A DNA stretch of 8,795 bases, from contig JAEYXI010000126.1 in assembly GCA_023428515.1 (NCBI GenBank), forward strand, positions 1 to 8,795, given 5' to 3'. Below are positions 1-6,176 of this stretch, piece by piece. The stretch is from Pseudomonadota bacterium (GTDB taxonomy: Bacteria; Pseudomonadota; Alphaproteobacteria; Rhizobiales; Rhizobiaceae). Below the pieces are notes generated by a model. That model was not told the origin of the DNA. It saw only the letters and a program-made list of their open reading frames with translations, and did no database searches. The translations under genes were made by a program, and so were the position numbers. Each line of letters starts with the position of its first letter. Positions within the stretch are counted from its first letter, which is position 1.

Positions 1-165
1 ATCACCCCGACCCCCTTCCACGACGGCGCGTTGATCGACCGTCTCAAAGATGCGCTGGTCGAGACCTGGGACGCGCTCGGCATCCCCTACGGCGCCGAGG
101 GCCGACCGGCCGTCGCCACCTCCGACCGGGTCATCCCGCTGCTGGTGCCGAAGTCCGGCGGTTGA
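1..165 (+). CDS. hemA: 5-aminolevulinate synthase, C-terminal end (partial)
   Basis: Only the last 54 codons are present; the frame is open from base 1 and ends at TGA 163-165. The fragment begins ITPTPFHDGALIDRL and continues with DALVETWDALGIPY. This matches the C-terminal pattern of alphaproteobacterial 5-aminolevulinate synthase (the 'RITPTPxHxxxLxxxLxxALxxxWxxLGxP' end). That PLP enzyme condenses glycine and succinyl-CoA to 5-aminolevulinate, the first step of haem synthesis by the C4 route. A short tail of about 20 residues, ending in IPLLVPKSGG, follows the domain. None of the catalytic core, including the PLP lysine, is in the window, so the call rests on the tail motif and on family memory. 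Another alpha-oxoamine synthase, such as 2-amino-3-ketobutyrate ligase or 8-amino-7-oxononanoate synthase, is the main alternative. The gene meets the next one tail to tail, 9 bp away, and I see no strong terminator at the junction. Confidence 0.72.
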   Translation: MTPTPFHDGALIDRLKDALVETWDALGIPYGAEGRPAVATSDRVIPLLVPKSGG

Positions 166-174
166 TCGCCAGCC

Positions 175-1341
175 TCACCCCTTCCTGATCCACTCCGCCA
201 GCCGGTTCGCCGCTTCCTCGACATGGTCGAGGCGGCGGTGGAAGCAGAGCCTCAGATATCCTTCGCCTGCCTTGCCGAAGGCGATTCCGGGCGCTAGCCC
301 GACATTGGCACGGTCGACGATGTCGAAGGCGGCCTTGGTCGAATCCTGCATCCCGTCGATCGTGAAGAATAGATAGAACGCGCCCGGCGGCACGCTGAAG
401 CGCACCCTGCCCGTCTCAGCAAGTTTCCTGCAGATCAGATCCCGCGCGGCCTGGGCCTGCCCGATCTGCTGCGTAAGAAAGGCATCGCCTTCATCGAGCG
501 CGGCGATCGCGCCGCGCTGCAGGAACTGCGCGACGCCCGAGCTCGAATACTGGATCAGGTTCTCGAACATGCGGCCGAGCGATGGATGCGTCCGCATCCA
601 GCCGATGCGCCAGCCGGTCATCGCCCAGTTCTTGGAGAAGGTGTTGACGAAGAGGATCCTGTCCTCCGGCTCCATGATGTCCATGAAGGAGGGAGCGCGC
701 CGCCCGCCATAATGAAACAGCGCGTAGATCTCGTCGGCAATGATCCAGAGCCCCTTGCGGCGCGCCAGGTCGAGCAGCGCCTTCAGCGTCTCGATGTCGG
801 CCGTCCAGCCGGTGGGATTTGCCGGCGTGTTGACGAAGATCGCCTTGGTTTTCGGCGTCACCGCCGCTTCAACGCGCGCGACGTCGCAATACCAGCCATT
901 GTCGCCCTCCTCGAGCGGAACCGGCACCGGCGTGGCGCCGGATACCGCCGCAGCGGCGGCGAAGTTCGGCCAGGCGGGCTCCAGGTAGATCGCTTCATCG
1001 CCGCTGCCCGCCGTCGCCTGCAGCGCCAACGTGATCGCCTGCATGCCGCCTATGGTGACGAGGAATTCCTCCGGCGAGAATTCCATGCCGAAATGCCGCT
1101 TGTGGTAACGGGCCAGCGCCTCGCGCAGCTCGGGGATGCCGCCCTGCCAGGTATAGAAGGTCTCGCCGGCGTCGAGCCCGCGTTTGCCTGCAGAGTTGAT
1201 GAAATCCGGCGTCGGCAGGTCGCTCTCACCCGACCAGAGCGGGATCAGGCCGGGCCGGCCGCGGCCGTAATTGGCCACCGCCTCGATGCCGCTCACGGGG
1301 GCCTGCCGGGCTTCGGCCCGCAGCATATCGGTCAAGGACAT
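175..1341 (-). CDS. PLP-dependent class I/II aminotransferase (aspartate-aminotransferase-like)
   Basis: This is a cytosolic fold-type I transaminase of 388 residues, full length for the family. Visible landmarks (ATG-start numbering) are FYTWQGGIPELREAL near 62-76, NTPANPTGW with the cofactor-contacting Asn at 175, and ADEIYALF with Asp203 and Tyr206, which bind the pyridine nitrogen and O3'. SKNWAMTGWR carries the Schiff-base Lys237 and phosphate-binding Arg245, and YLRLCF has Arg364, expected to bind the substrate alpha-carboxylate. The frame can be opened at TTG 1356, but ATG 1341 is preferred: it has an ACGGA element about 10 bases upstream, while the TTG has no Shine-Dalgarno sequence. 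The amino donor cannot be read from the sequence; aspartate, aromatic or branched substrates are all possible. It lies downstream of mscL on the same strand but is separated by 108 bp with two hairpins, so it is probably its own transcription unit. It converges on hemA. Confidence 0.9.
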   Translation of the reverse strand: MSLTDMLRAEARQAPVSGIEAVANYGRGRPGLIPLWSGESDLPTPDFINSAGKRGLDAGETFYTWQGGIPELREALARYHKRHFGMEFSPEEFLVTIGGMQAITLALQATAGSGDEAIYLEPAWPNFAAAAAVSGATPVPVPLEEGDNGWYCDVARVEAAVTPKTKAIFVNTPANPTGWTADIETLKALLDLARRKGLWIIADEIYALFHYGGRRAPSFMDIMEPEDRILFVNTFSKNWAMTGWRIGWMRTHPSLGRMFENLIQYSSSGVAQFLQRGAIAALDEGDAFLTQQIGQAQAARDLICRKLAETGRVRFSVPPGAFYLFFTIDGMQDSTKAAFDIVDRANVGLAPGIAFGKAGEGYLRLCFHRRLDHVEEAANRLAEWIRKG

Positions 1342-1365
1342 GAAGGTTTCCGTCAAATTGGCTGG

Positions 1366-1386
1366 AAACCGGATTTAGCCGGTTTT
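1366..1386. terminator. Hairpin in mscL-aminotransferase gap (possible terminator or leader element)
   Basis: A perfect 7-bp inverted repeat, AAACCGG (1366-1372) and CCGGTTT (1379-1385), surrounds the 6-base loop ATTTAG. Read on the minus strand it lies only 24 bases before the aminotransferase ATG. It could end read-through from mscL, or sit in the leader and affect access to the ribosome binding site. On the plus strand it is followed by T1386, giving a TTTT run at 1383-1386. A terminator role is inferred, not shown. Confidence 0.4.
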
Positions 1387-1403
1387 CGTGCCCTCGGAAA
1401 CCG

Positions 1404-1431
1404 GGACCCGGCCGCCAGCACGGCCGGGTTC
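1404..1431 (-). terminator. Probable mscL terminator hairpin
   Basis: A perfect 9-bp GC-rich inverted repeat, ACCCGGCCG (1406-1414) and CGGCCGGGT (1421-1429), has a 6-base loop. It can be extended by a G-T wobble and a G-C pair to 1404/1431. It begins about 20 bases past the mscL stop codon, the expected place for an intrinsic terminator. On the minus strand the stem is followed by CCCGGTTTCC rather than a clean T run, so termination may be inefficient or factor-assisted. Confidence 0.55.
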
Positions 1432-1449
1432 TTGATCCAGATGGATGGA

Positions 1450-1869
1450 CTACTTCTTCGCGAGCAGGTCGCGAATTTCGGTCAGGAGCAGCACGTCGGC
1501 AGGCGGCGGAGCGGCGGGCGCAGCTTCCTTCTGCTTCTCCAGTCGCCTGCGCATATTGTTCACGCCCTTGACCATCAGGAAGATGATGAAGGCCAGGATC
1601 AGGAAGTTGATGACCACGGTGATGAAGTTGCCGTAGGCGAACACTGGCCCCTGCTTCTTCGCCTCTTCCAGCGACGTCGCGGTCACGGCATCGGAGAGCG
1701 GGAAGAAATAGTTGGAGAAATCGGCACTTCCGGCCATGCCGACGATCGGCATGATGATATCACCGACCAGCGAGTTGACGATCAGCCCAAAGGCGCCGCC
1801 GATGATCACGCCGACGGCAAGATCCATCACATTGCCCTTGGCGATGAACTCCTGGAATTCCTTGATCAT
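1450..1869 (-). CDS. mscL: Large-conductance mechanosensitive channel MscL
   Basis: This is an inner-membrane homopentameric channel that opens under membrane tension and releases small solutes during hypo-osmotic shock. The protein has 139 residues, the usual length. The N-terminal amphipathic segment [13 protein letters not shown] is followed by the signature first transmembrane helix, [19 protein letters not shown] (about 19-37), including the glycine-rich pore constriction. The periplasmic loop covers roughly 45-75. The second transmembrane helix, [20 protein letters not shown], covers 83-102. A Pro/Ala-rich linker (116-124) leads to the C-terminal cytoplasmic helix, [13 protein letters not shown]. 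The start is decided by a near-perfect AGGAGGG four bases before the ATG. Transcription enters from the 1870-2652 intergenic region, and a hairpin at 1404-1431 probably ends the message. Confidence 0.98.
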   Translation of the reverse strand: MIKEFQEFIAKGNVMDLAVGVIIGGAFGLIVNSLVGDIIMPIVGMAGSADFSNYFFPLSDAVTATSLEEAKKQGPVFAYGNFITVVINFLILAFIIFLMVKGVNNMRRRLEKQKEAAPAAPPPADVLLLTEIRDLLAKK

Positions 1870-1873
1870 AAAA

Positions 1874-1880
1874 CCCTCCT
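1874..1880 (-). promoter_or_regulatory. Strong mscL ribosome binding site
   Basis: On the minus strand AGGAGGG is followed by TTTT and then the mscL ATG at 1869. This is almost the full anti-16S complement, though the 4-base gap is a little short. It fixes the mscL start. Confidence 0.85.
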
Positions 1881-2066
1881 AAGTTGCCGGGCGCTCCGGG
1901 ATTCGACCCCGTCCGAACTTAGCAAATATCTGCGGTTGCAAAACCGGAAATGTGCACGGCGCCTTAAGACTGGCGCCGGCGCGACTGCAGCCAAGGTACG
2001 GCCACACTCCGAAGGCTTGCAATGCAGACGCGGAAGACGTGGAAAGATTTTCCAGACAACCCTTTG

Positions 2067-2090
2067 ATTTCATTCGATATCGATAGAAAT
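2067..2090. promoter_or_regulatory. AT-rich 24-bp dyad, candidate operator
   Basis: The perfect 10-base palindrome TCGATATCGA (2074-2083) shares its centre with the outer arms ATTTC (2067-2071) and GAAAT (2086-2090). Ten of the twelve symmetric positions pair. It sits in the most AT-rich part of the region between the divergent mscL and kinase genes, a plausible place for a dimeric regulator to bind. The regulator is unknown. Confidence 0.35.
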
Positions 2091-2251
2091 TTCGGGCTGT
2101 TCATTCACACCCCTTCGGCCTCCCTCATAATTCAGCCAGTTTCTCCTGCGGGAACGCCGATCATGACGGTGGTCTGCGGGGAGGAACCGGCGCTCGGGCG
2201 AGACGGCTAACGTGGCCGTGGAGGCCGAGGGTCGTTCCGGAGCTCCCAGAC

Positions 2252-2348
2252 TCCCCGCGCGAGAGCGACGGGGACAAGACGCGGGTATGTCCAGGCGTCG
2301 GCACGTCGAAACCACCGGCGGCAACGTGATCCCGTCATTCGGAATCAC
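2252..2348. other. Structured GC-rich segment, possible small RNA or leader RNA
   Basis: Two strong hairpins lie 51 bases apart. The first (2252-2274) pairs TCCCCG with CGGGGA and then, across a single bulged A (2268), CGC with GCG around a GAGA tetraloop of the GNRA type. The second (2326-2348) pairs GTGATCCCG with CGGAATCAC, eight of nine positions, around a 5-base loop. I do not recognise a known RNA family. RNase P RNA, tmRNA, SRP RNA and common riboswitch cores were considered and do not match. Strand and transcription are unknown. Confidence 0.25.
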
Positions 2349-2476
2349 AAGCCGGAAGGTCCTTCGCAGGGAGTGGAACGGCCAAAGAACGCCGGCGGGG
2401 CGCGGGAAGCTGCGCCACGATTTTCTAGTTTGAGAGGCTCGGCCATCGCGCCCCGCTTCCCGACTGCCTTCGACCC

Positions 2477-2501
2477 TCATCCTGAGCCCGTCGAAGGATG
2501 A
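2477..2501. repeat. Dispersed palindromic intergenic element
   Basis: The arms TCATCCT (2477-2483) and AGGATGA (2495-2501) flank GAGCCCGTCGA. This sequence closely matches a short palindrome (CCTTCGACnGGCTCAGGATGA in the other orientation) that I recall as occurring many times between genes in alphaproteobacterial genomes. Only one copy is in the window, so its repeat status comes from family knowledge. It lies about 150 bp before the kinase start. Confidence 0.6.
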
Positions 2502-2633
2502 AATGGCCAGACGCTTCGGCGGGCGTGGCGATGATGAAACGCGCCGCCACTTCCCTCGAAGCGACGGAAGTGCTGCCCATGGACACCATTCCCAAGCTAT
2601 GATTGCCTTTGCCGGATAATCGCATGGCCGGAC

Positions 2634-2642
2634 AGGGAGGAG
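2634..2642 (+). promoter_or_regulatory. Ribosome binding site deciding a GTG start
   Basis: AGGGAGGAG ends 10 bases before GTG 2653. A stop codon lies in frame a short distance upstream and no in-frame ATG is better placed, so this site supports the GTG as the start of the kinase. Confidence 0.75.
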
Positions 2643-2652
2643 TTTCGAGCGC

Positions 2653-5600
2653 GTGCAAGGCTTCGTCGTCGTCGCAATAGCCGTCGCCTATGTGACGCTG
2701 CTCTTCGTCATCGCCAGCCTGGGCGACCGATGGTCGGCTAAGCGCGGCCCGGCCCGCACGCGGCCCTATATCTACGCGCTCAGCCTCGCCATCTACTGCA
2801 CCTCCTGGACCTTCTTCGGCTCGGTCGGCCTTGCCACGGAACGCGGCCTCGAATTCCTCGCCATCTATATCGGCCCGGTGCTCGTCTTCCTGTTCGGCTT
2901 CCCGCTGCTGAAGCGCATCATCGCGCTCGCCAAGGCCGAGAAGATCACCTCGATCGCCGACTTCCTCGGCGCGCGCTATGGCAAGAGTTTCGCCGTCGCC
3001 TCGATCGCCACCCTCATCGCCGTCATCGGCGCGGTCCCCTATATTGCGCTCCAGCTCAAGGCGATCTCCGGCTCGGTCAGCCTGATGGTCGAGCATTACA
3101 GCGGCGCGCCGCTTAGCTTCGACCCCTTCGTCAGCGACATCTCGCTGGTCATCGCCATGCTGCTCGCGCTTTTCGCCGTGCTGTTCGGCACCCGCCACGC
3201 CGACGCCACAGAGCACCAAGACGGTCTGGTGCTTGCGGTCGCCGTCGAATCCGTCGTCAAGCTCGCCGCCTTCCTGGCGGTCGGCGTCATGGTCTTCTTC
3301 TTCCTGTTCGAAAGCCCGCAAGGCCTGTTCGACACGCTCGGCGCGCACGCCCGAGTGCAGGCGTCGCTCGACTACAGGACATCGCTCGGCACCTGGCTGG
3401 TGATGACCGCCCTCTCCGGCTTCGCCATCATCATGTTGCCCCGCCAGTTCTACGTGATGATCGTGGAGAACCGCGCCGAGAACGAGCTTCGCACCGCGAC
3501 CTGGGTCTTCCCGCTCTACCTGATCACCATCAACCTCTTCGTGCTGCCCGTCGCGCTCGCCGGCCTGGTCCTCGTCGGCAACGCCACCAGCAGCGACCTC
3601 TACGTGCTTTCCCTGCCGCTGCTCAACGGCCATGACTTCCTTGCCATGGCGGCCTTCATCGGCGGCCTGTCGGCAGCCACCGCCATGGTGATCGTCGCCA
3701 GCGTGGCACTGTCGATCATGGTCTCCAACGACCTCGTCATCCCGGTCTTCGTGCGGCGGCTCCTGAAAGGCGAGCCCTCCGAGAACGGCGACTGGTCGAG
3801 CCTCATCCTCAATATCCGCCGCGCCTCGATCTTCATCATCCTCTTCGCCGCCTTCCTCTACTATCGCGAGAGCACCAACAATGCGCGCCTGGCGTCGATC
3901 GGGCTGATGTCCTTCGCGGCGATCGCGCAGTTCGCGCCCGCCTTCTTCGGCGGGCTGATCTGGCGCGGCGCCAATGCGCGCGGCGCAGCACTCGGCATGG
4001 CGGCCGGCATCGTCGTCTGGACCTACACGCTGCTTTTCCCTTCGCTCGCCTCACCCGACATGGACATTCTCCTCAACGGCCCCTTCGGCATCGAGGCGCT
4101 CAGGCCGCAAGCGCTGTTCGGCACCGAGGCCGAACCGCTCAACCACGGCGTCATGTGGAGCCTCTCCATCAACCTGATGTTCTTCGTGCTCGGCTCCCTT
4201 TCCCGCGCCTCCGTGCCGCTGGAGCGCATCCAGGCCGCGATCTTCGTGCCGCGCGACGCCGGGCCGATGCCCAGCTTGAAGCGCTTCCGCACGGCGATGA
4301 CCGTCAACGACCTCAAGGATACGATCTCGCGCTATCTCGGCGGCGAGCGCACCGAGCGCTCCTTCCAGACCTTCGAGGCTAAGAACGGTCGGCTCAACGG
4401 CAACGAGCAGGCGGGGATGGATGTCATCCGCTTCTCCGAGCAGTTGCTCGCCAGCGCTGTCGGCTCGTCCTCGGCGCGCCTCATCCTGTCCCTGCTCTTC
4501 AAACGCGGCGACAGCGCGTCGCGGGACACGTTCCGCCTGCTCGACGACGCCACCGAGGCGCTGCAGCAGAACCGCGACCTCCTGCAGATCGCGCTCGACC
4601 AGATGGAGCAGGGCATCACCGTCTTCGACCAGGATTTCCGCCTCACCTGCTGGAACCGGCAATATCGCCTGCTGTTCAACCTCGCGGACGAAATGGGTCA
4701 GGTCGGTATTTCGCTCGACCACATCCTCAACCACCTGGCGCGGCGCGGCGACATCGCGCCTGATACCCAGGTGGCAATCCTCGACCGGATGACGCGTTTC
4801 GGTACGCCCTGGCAGTTGGAGCTGAAGACCACCGGCCGCATCATCGAGCTGCGGTCCAACCCGATGCCCGACGGCGGCATCGTTGCGACCTATGCCGACA
4901 TCACGCAGCGCGTCGAGGCCGACCTCGCGCTGAAGCGCGCCAACGAATCGCTGGAGCACCGCGTCGCGCACCGCACCGCCGAGCTCACCCGCGTCAACGA
5001 GGAGCTGGCGCAGGCCCAGATGTTCGCCGAGGAGGCGAATCTCGGCAAGACGCGCTTCCTCGCCGCGGCCGGCCACGACATCCTGCAGCCGCTCAACGCC
5101 GCCCGGCTCTATTGCTCGTCGCTGATCGAGAAGGCCGGCAAGGATTCCGCCGGCGAAGCGGCCGCCAACATCGAATCCTCGCTGGAATCGGTCGAGACGA
5201 TCCTCGGTGCCGTGCTCGACATCTCACGCCTCGACGCGGGCGCCATGAAGCCGGTCGAGTCGGTGTTCCGGCTGGACGGGCTGCTGCGCCAGATCGGCAC
5301 CGACTTCCAGCCGCTGGCCGCCGAGAAGAAGCTCGAACTCACCATCGTGCCTTCCTCGCTGACCGTCTGCACCGACCGCAACCTGTTCCGCCGGCTGATC
5401 CAGAACCTCGTCTCGAACGCGGTGAAATATACCCGCACCGGCCGCATCCTCGTCGGCGCGCGCCGGCGCGGCAGTCTGGTCGAGATACAGATATTCGACA
5501 CCGGCATCGGCATACCGATCGACAAGCTTTCTTCCATCTTCGGCGAGTTCACGCGGCTCGAGGAAGGCGCGAAGGAGGCTCAGGGGCTTGGTCTCGGCCT

Positions 5601-6144
5601 CTCCATCGTCGACCGCATCGCGCGCGTGCTCAGGCTCGAGTTGCAGATCGATTCCGGCCGCGGCAAGGGCACGCGCTTCTCCGTCATCCTGCCGGTCACC
5701 AACGCCGTGGAGCCGGCGGCCGTCGCCGAGGCCGCGCTGCCGTTGCAGCCGGGCGCCGCACTCAACGGGATGACGGTGCTCTGCATCGACAACGACCTGC
5801 GCATCCTCGAAGGCATGCGGCTTCTGTTCGAAGGCTGGGGCTGTACGGTCGCCACCCATCCCGGCTCGAAGTCGATCGAAGATGCGGGGCGGCTCGTCGT
5901 CCCCGACATCATTCTCGCCGACTACCATTTGGACAGCGAGACGGGGCTCGACCTCATCCGCAAGCTGCGCGCCCGCTTCGGCGAGGCGACACCCGCCGTA
6001 CTGGTCACCGCAGACCGCTCGAACGAAGTGCGCGAGGCGGCCGACCTGATGGACGTCTCGGTGATCAACAAGCCATTGAAGCCGGCGGTTCTGCGCTCGC
6101 TGATGACGCAGCTTCGCCGCATGGCGCCGGCGGCGGCTGAATGA
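2653..6144 (+). CDS. SLC5/symporter-domain hybrid sensor histidine kinase, CrbS/MxtR-like
   Basis: This 1163-residue membrane sensor kinase starts at GTG. Residues 1 to about 520 form a sodium/solute symporter-type domain of roughly 13 hydrophobic helices, with YALSLAIYCTSWTFFGSVG in the first repeat and GGLSAATAMVIVASVALSIM around 337-356. About 540-630 resembles the STAC linker that joins such domains to kinases (RFRTAMTVNDLKDTISRYLG). A PAS-like domain covers about 640-755 and a coiled coil 755-795. The HisKA domain has phospho-accepting His808 in AAAGHDILQPLNAARLY. The ATPase domain has N-box NLVSNAVKY (918-925), DTGIGIP with Asp949, and GLGLGLSI (978-985). The C-terminal receiver has Asp1046/Asp1048 (CIDND), phospho-acceptor Asp1090, Thr1119 and Lys1140. 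All catalytic residues are present. The architecture is that of CrbS, MxtR and CbrA; an acetate or other small-carboxylate signal is inferred. It is tail to tail with a NarL-type regulator, its likely partner. Confidence 0.93.
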   Translation: MQGFVVVAIAVAYVTLLFVIASLGDRWSAKRGPARTRPYIYALSLAIYCTSWTFFGSVGLATERGLEFLAIYIGPVLVFLFGFPLLKRIIALAKAEKITSIADFLGARYGKSFAVASIATLIAVIGAVPYIALQLKAISGSVSLMVEHYSGAPLSFDPFVSDISLVIAMLLALFAVLFGTRHADATEHQDGLVLAVAVESVVKLAAFLAVGVMVFFFLFESPQGLFDTLGAHARVQASLDYRTSLGTWLVMTALSGFAIIMLPRQFYVMIVENRAENELRTATWVFPLYLITINLFVLPVALAGLVLVGNATSSDLYVLSLPLLNGHDFLAMAAFIGGLSAATAMVIVASVALSIMVSNDLVIPVFVRRLLKGEPSENGDWSSLILNIRRASIFIILFAAFLYYRESTNNARLASIGLMSFAAIAQFAPAFFGGLIWRGANARGAALGMAAGIVVWTYTLLFPSLASPDMDILLNGPFGIEALRPQALFGTEAEPLNHGVMWSLSINLMFFVLGSLSRASVPLERIQAAIFVPRDAGPMPSLKRFRTAMTVNDLKDTISRYLGGERTERSFQTFEAKNGRLNGNEQAGMDVIRFSEQLLASAVGSSSARLILSLLFKRGDSASRDTFRLLDDATEALQQNRDLLQIALDQMEQGITVFDQDFRLTCWNRQYRLLFNLADEMGQVGISLDHILNHLARRGDIAPDTQVAILDRMTRFGTPWQLELKTTGRIIELRSNPMPDGGIVATYADITQRVEADLALKRANESLEHRVAHRTAELTRVNEELAQAQMFAEEANLGKTRFLAAAGHDILQPLNAARLYCSSLIEKAGKDSAGEAAANIESSLESVETILGAVLDISRLDAGAMKPVESVFRLDGLLRQIGTDFQPLAAEKKLELTIVPSSLTVCTDRNLFRRLIQNLVSNAVKYTRTGRILVGARRRGSLVEIQIFDTGIGIPIDKLSSIFGEFTRLEEGAKEAQGLGLGLSIVDRIARVLRLELQIDSGRGKGTRFSVILPVTNAVEPAAVAEAALPLQPGAALNGMTVLCIDNDLRILEGMRLLFEGWGCTVATHPGSKSIEDAGRLVVPDIILADYHLDSETGLDLIRKLRARFGEATPAVLVTADRSNEVREAADLMDVSVINKPLKPAVLRSLMTQLRRMAPAAAE

Positions 6145-6145
6145 A

Positions 6146-6172
6146 GGGAGCCTCTTGCTTCGCCCGGCTCCC
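6146..6172. terminator. Bidirectional terminator between the convergent kinase and regulator genes
   Basis: A perfect 7-bp inverted repeat, GGGAGCC (6146-6152) and GGCTCCC (6166-6172), has a 13-base loop. It fills the 32-bp gap between the two convergent stop codons, so it can serve both transcripts. There is no long T run on either side. Confidence 0.6.
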
Positions 6173-6176
6173 GGCC

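Larger units (their letters stand above)
1870..2652. other. 783-bp intergenic region between mscL and the sensor kinase
   Basis: The flanking genes diverge from here, so it must contain leaders and promoters for both. I see no convincing protein gene. ORFs on both strands (for example 2212-2433 plus and 2070-2480 minus) have mixed third codon positions, no good ribosome binding site and no recognisable family. The content changes along its length. 1895-1980 has small hairpins (1933-1946, CGGTT-GCAA-AACCG; 1957-1978, a 7-bp CGGCGCC repeat). 2040-2125 is unusually AT-rich for this genome and carries a 24-bp dyad. 2140-2430 is GC-rich with stable hairpins. 2477-2501 is a dispersed-type palindrome. 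2531-2602 could encode a 23-residue leader peptide. Confidence 0.7.

Noticed and set aside
157..170. Terminator at the hemA stop (GGCG-GTTGAT-CGCC)
   Set aside because: The stem has only 4 pairs and no following T run.
1342..1356. TTG 1356 as the aminotransferase start
   Set aside because: No ribosome binding site precedes it; ATG 1341 has an ACGGA element at a workable distance.
1880..1960. A complete tRNA gene on the minus strand
   Set aside because: The T-arm-like and TTGC hairpin parts cannot be joined to a proper acceptor stem, D-arm or 7-base anticodon loop.
586..2067. 493-codon plus-strand ORF antisense to the aminotransferase and mscL
   Set aside because: It runs through two well-supported genes and an intergenic gap, has a low-complexity Arg/Gly/Asp/His-rich product with no domain, and is explained by high third-position GC on the true strand.
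2212..2433. 73-codon plus-strand ORF in the same gap
   Set aside because: Mixed third positions, a GTG start without a ribosome binding site, and it overlaps strong RNA-like hairpins. Kept only as part of the structured-block finding.
2070..2480. 136-codon minus-strand ORF in the mscL-kinase gap
   Set aside because: Arg/Ser/Pro-rich, no domain, no convincing ribosome binding site, and it spans the dyad and part of the palindrome.
2425..3633. 402-codon minus-strand ORF antisense to the kinase
   Set aside because: Its product is an Asp/Glu/Gly-rich shadow of the kinase membrane domain, with no motif and no ribosome binding site.
4051..5076. 341-codon minus-strand ORF within the kinase
   Set aside because: It is a shadow frame; the plus-strand frame carries continuous kinase domains.
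5112..6140. 342-codon plus-strand ORF in another frame of the kinase
   Set aside because: It overlaps the HisKA, ATPase and receiver domains read in the correct frame, and its product is Arg/His-rich without any domain.
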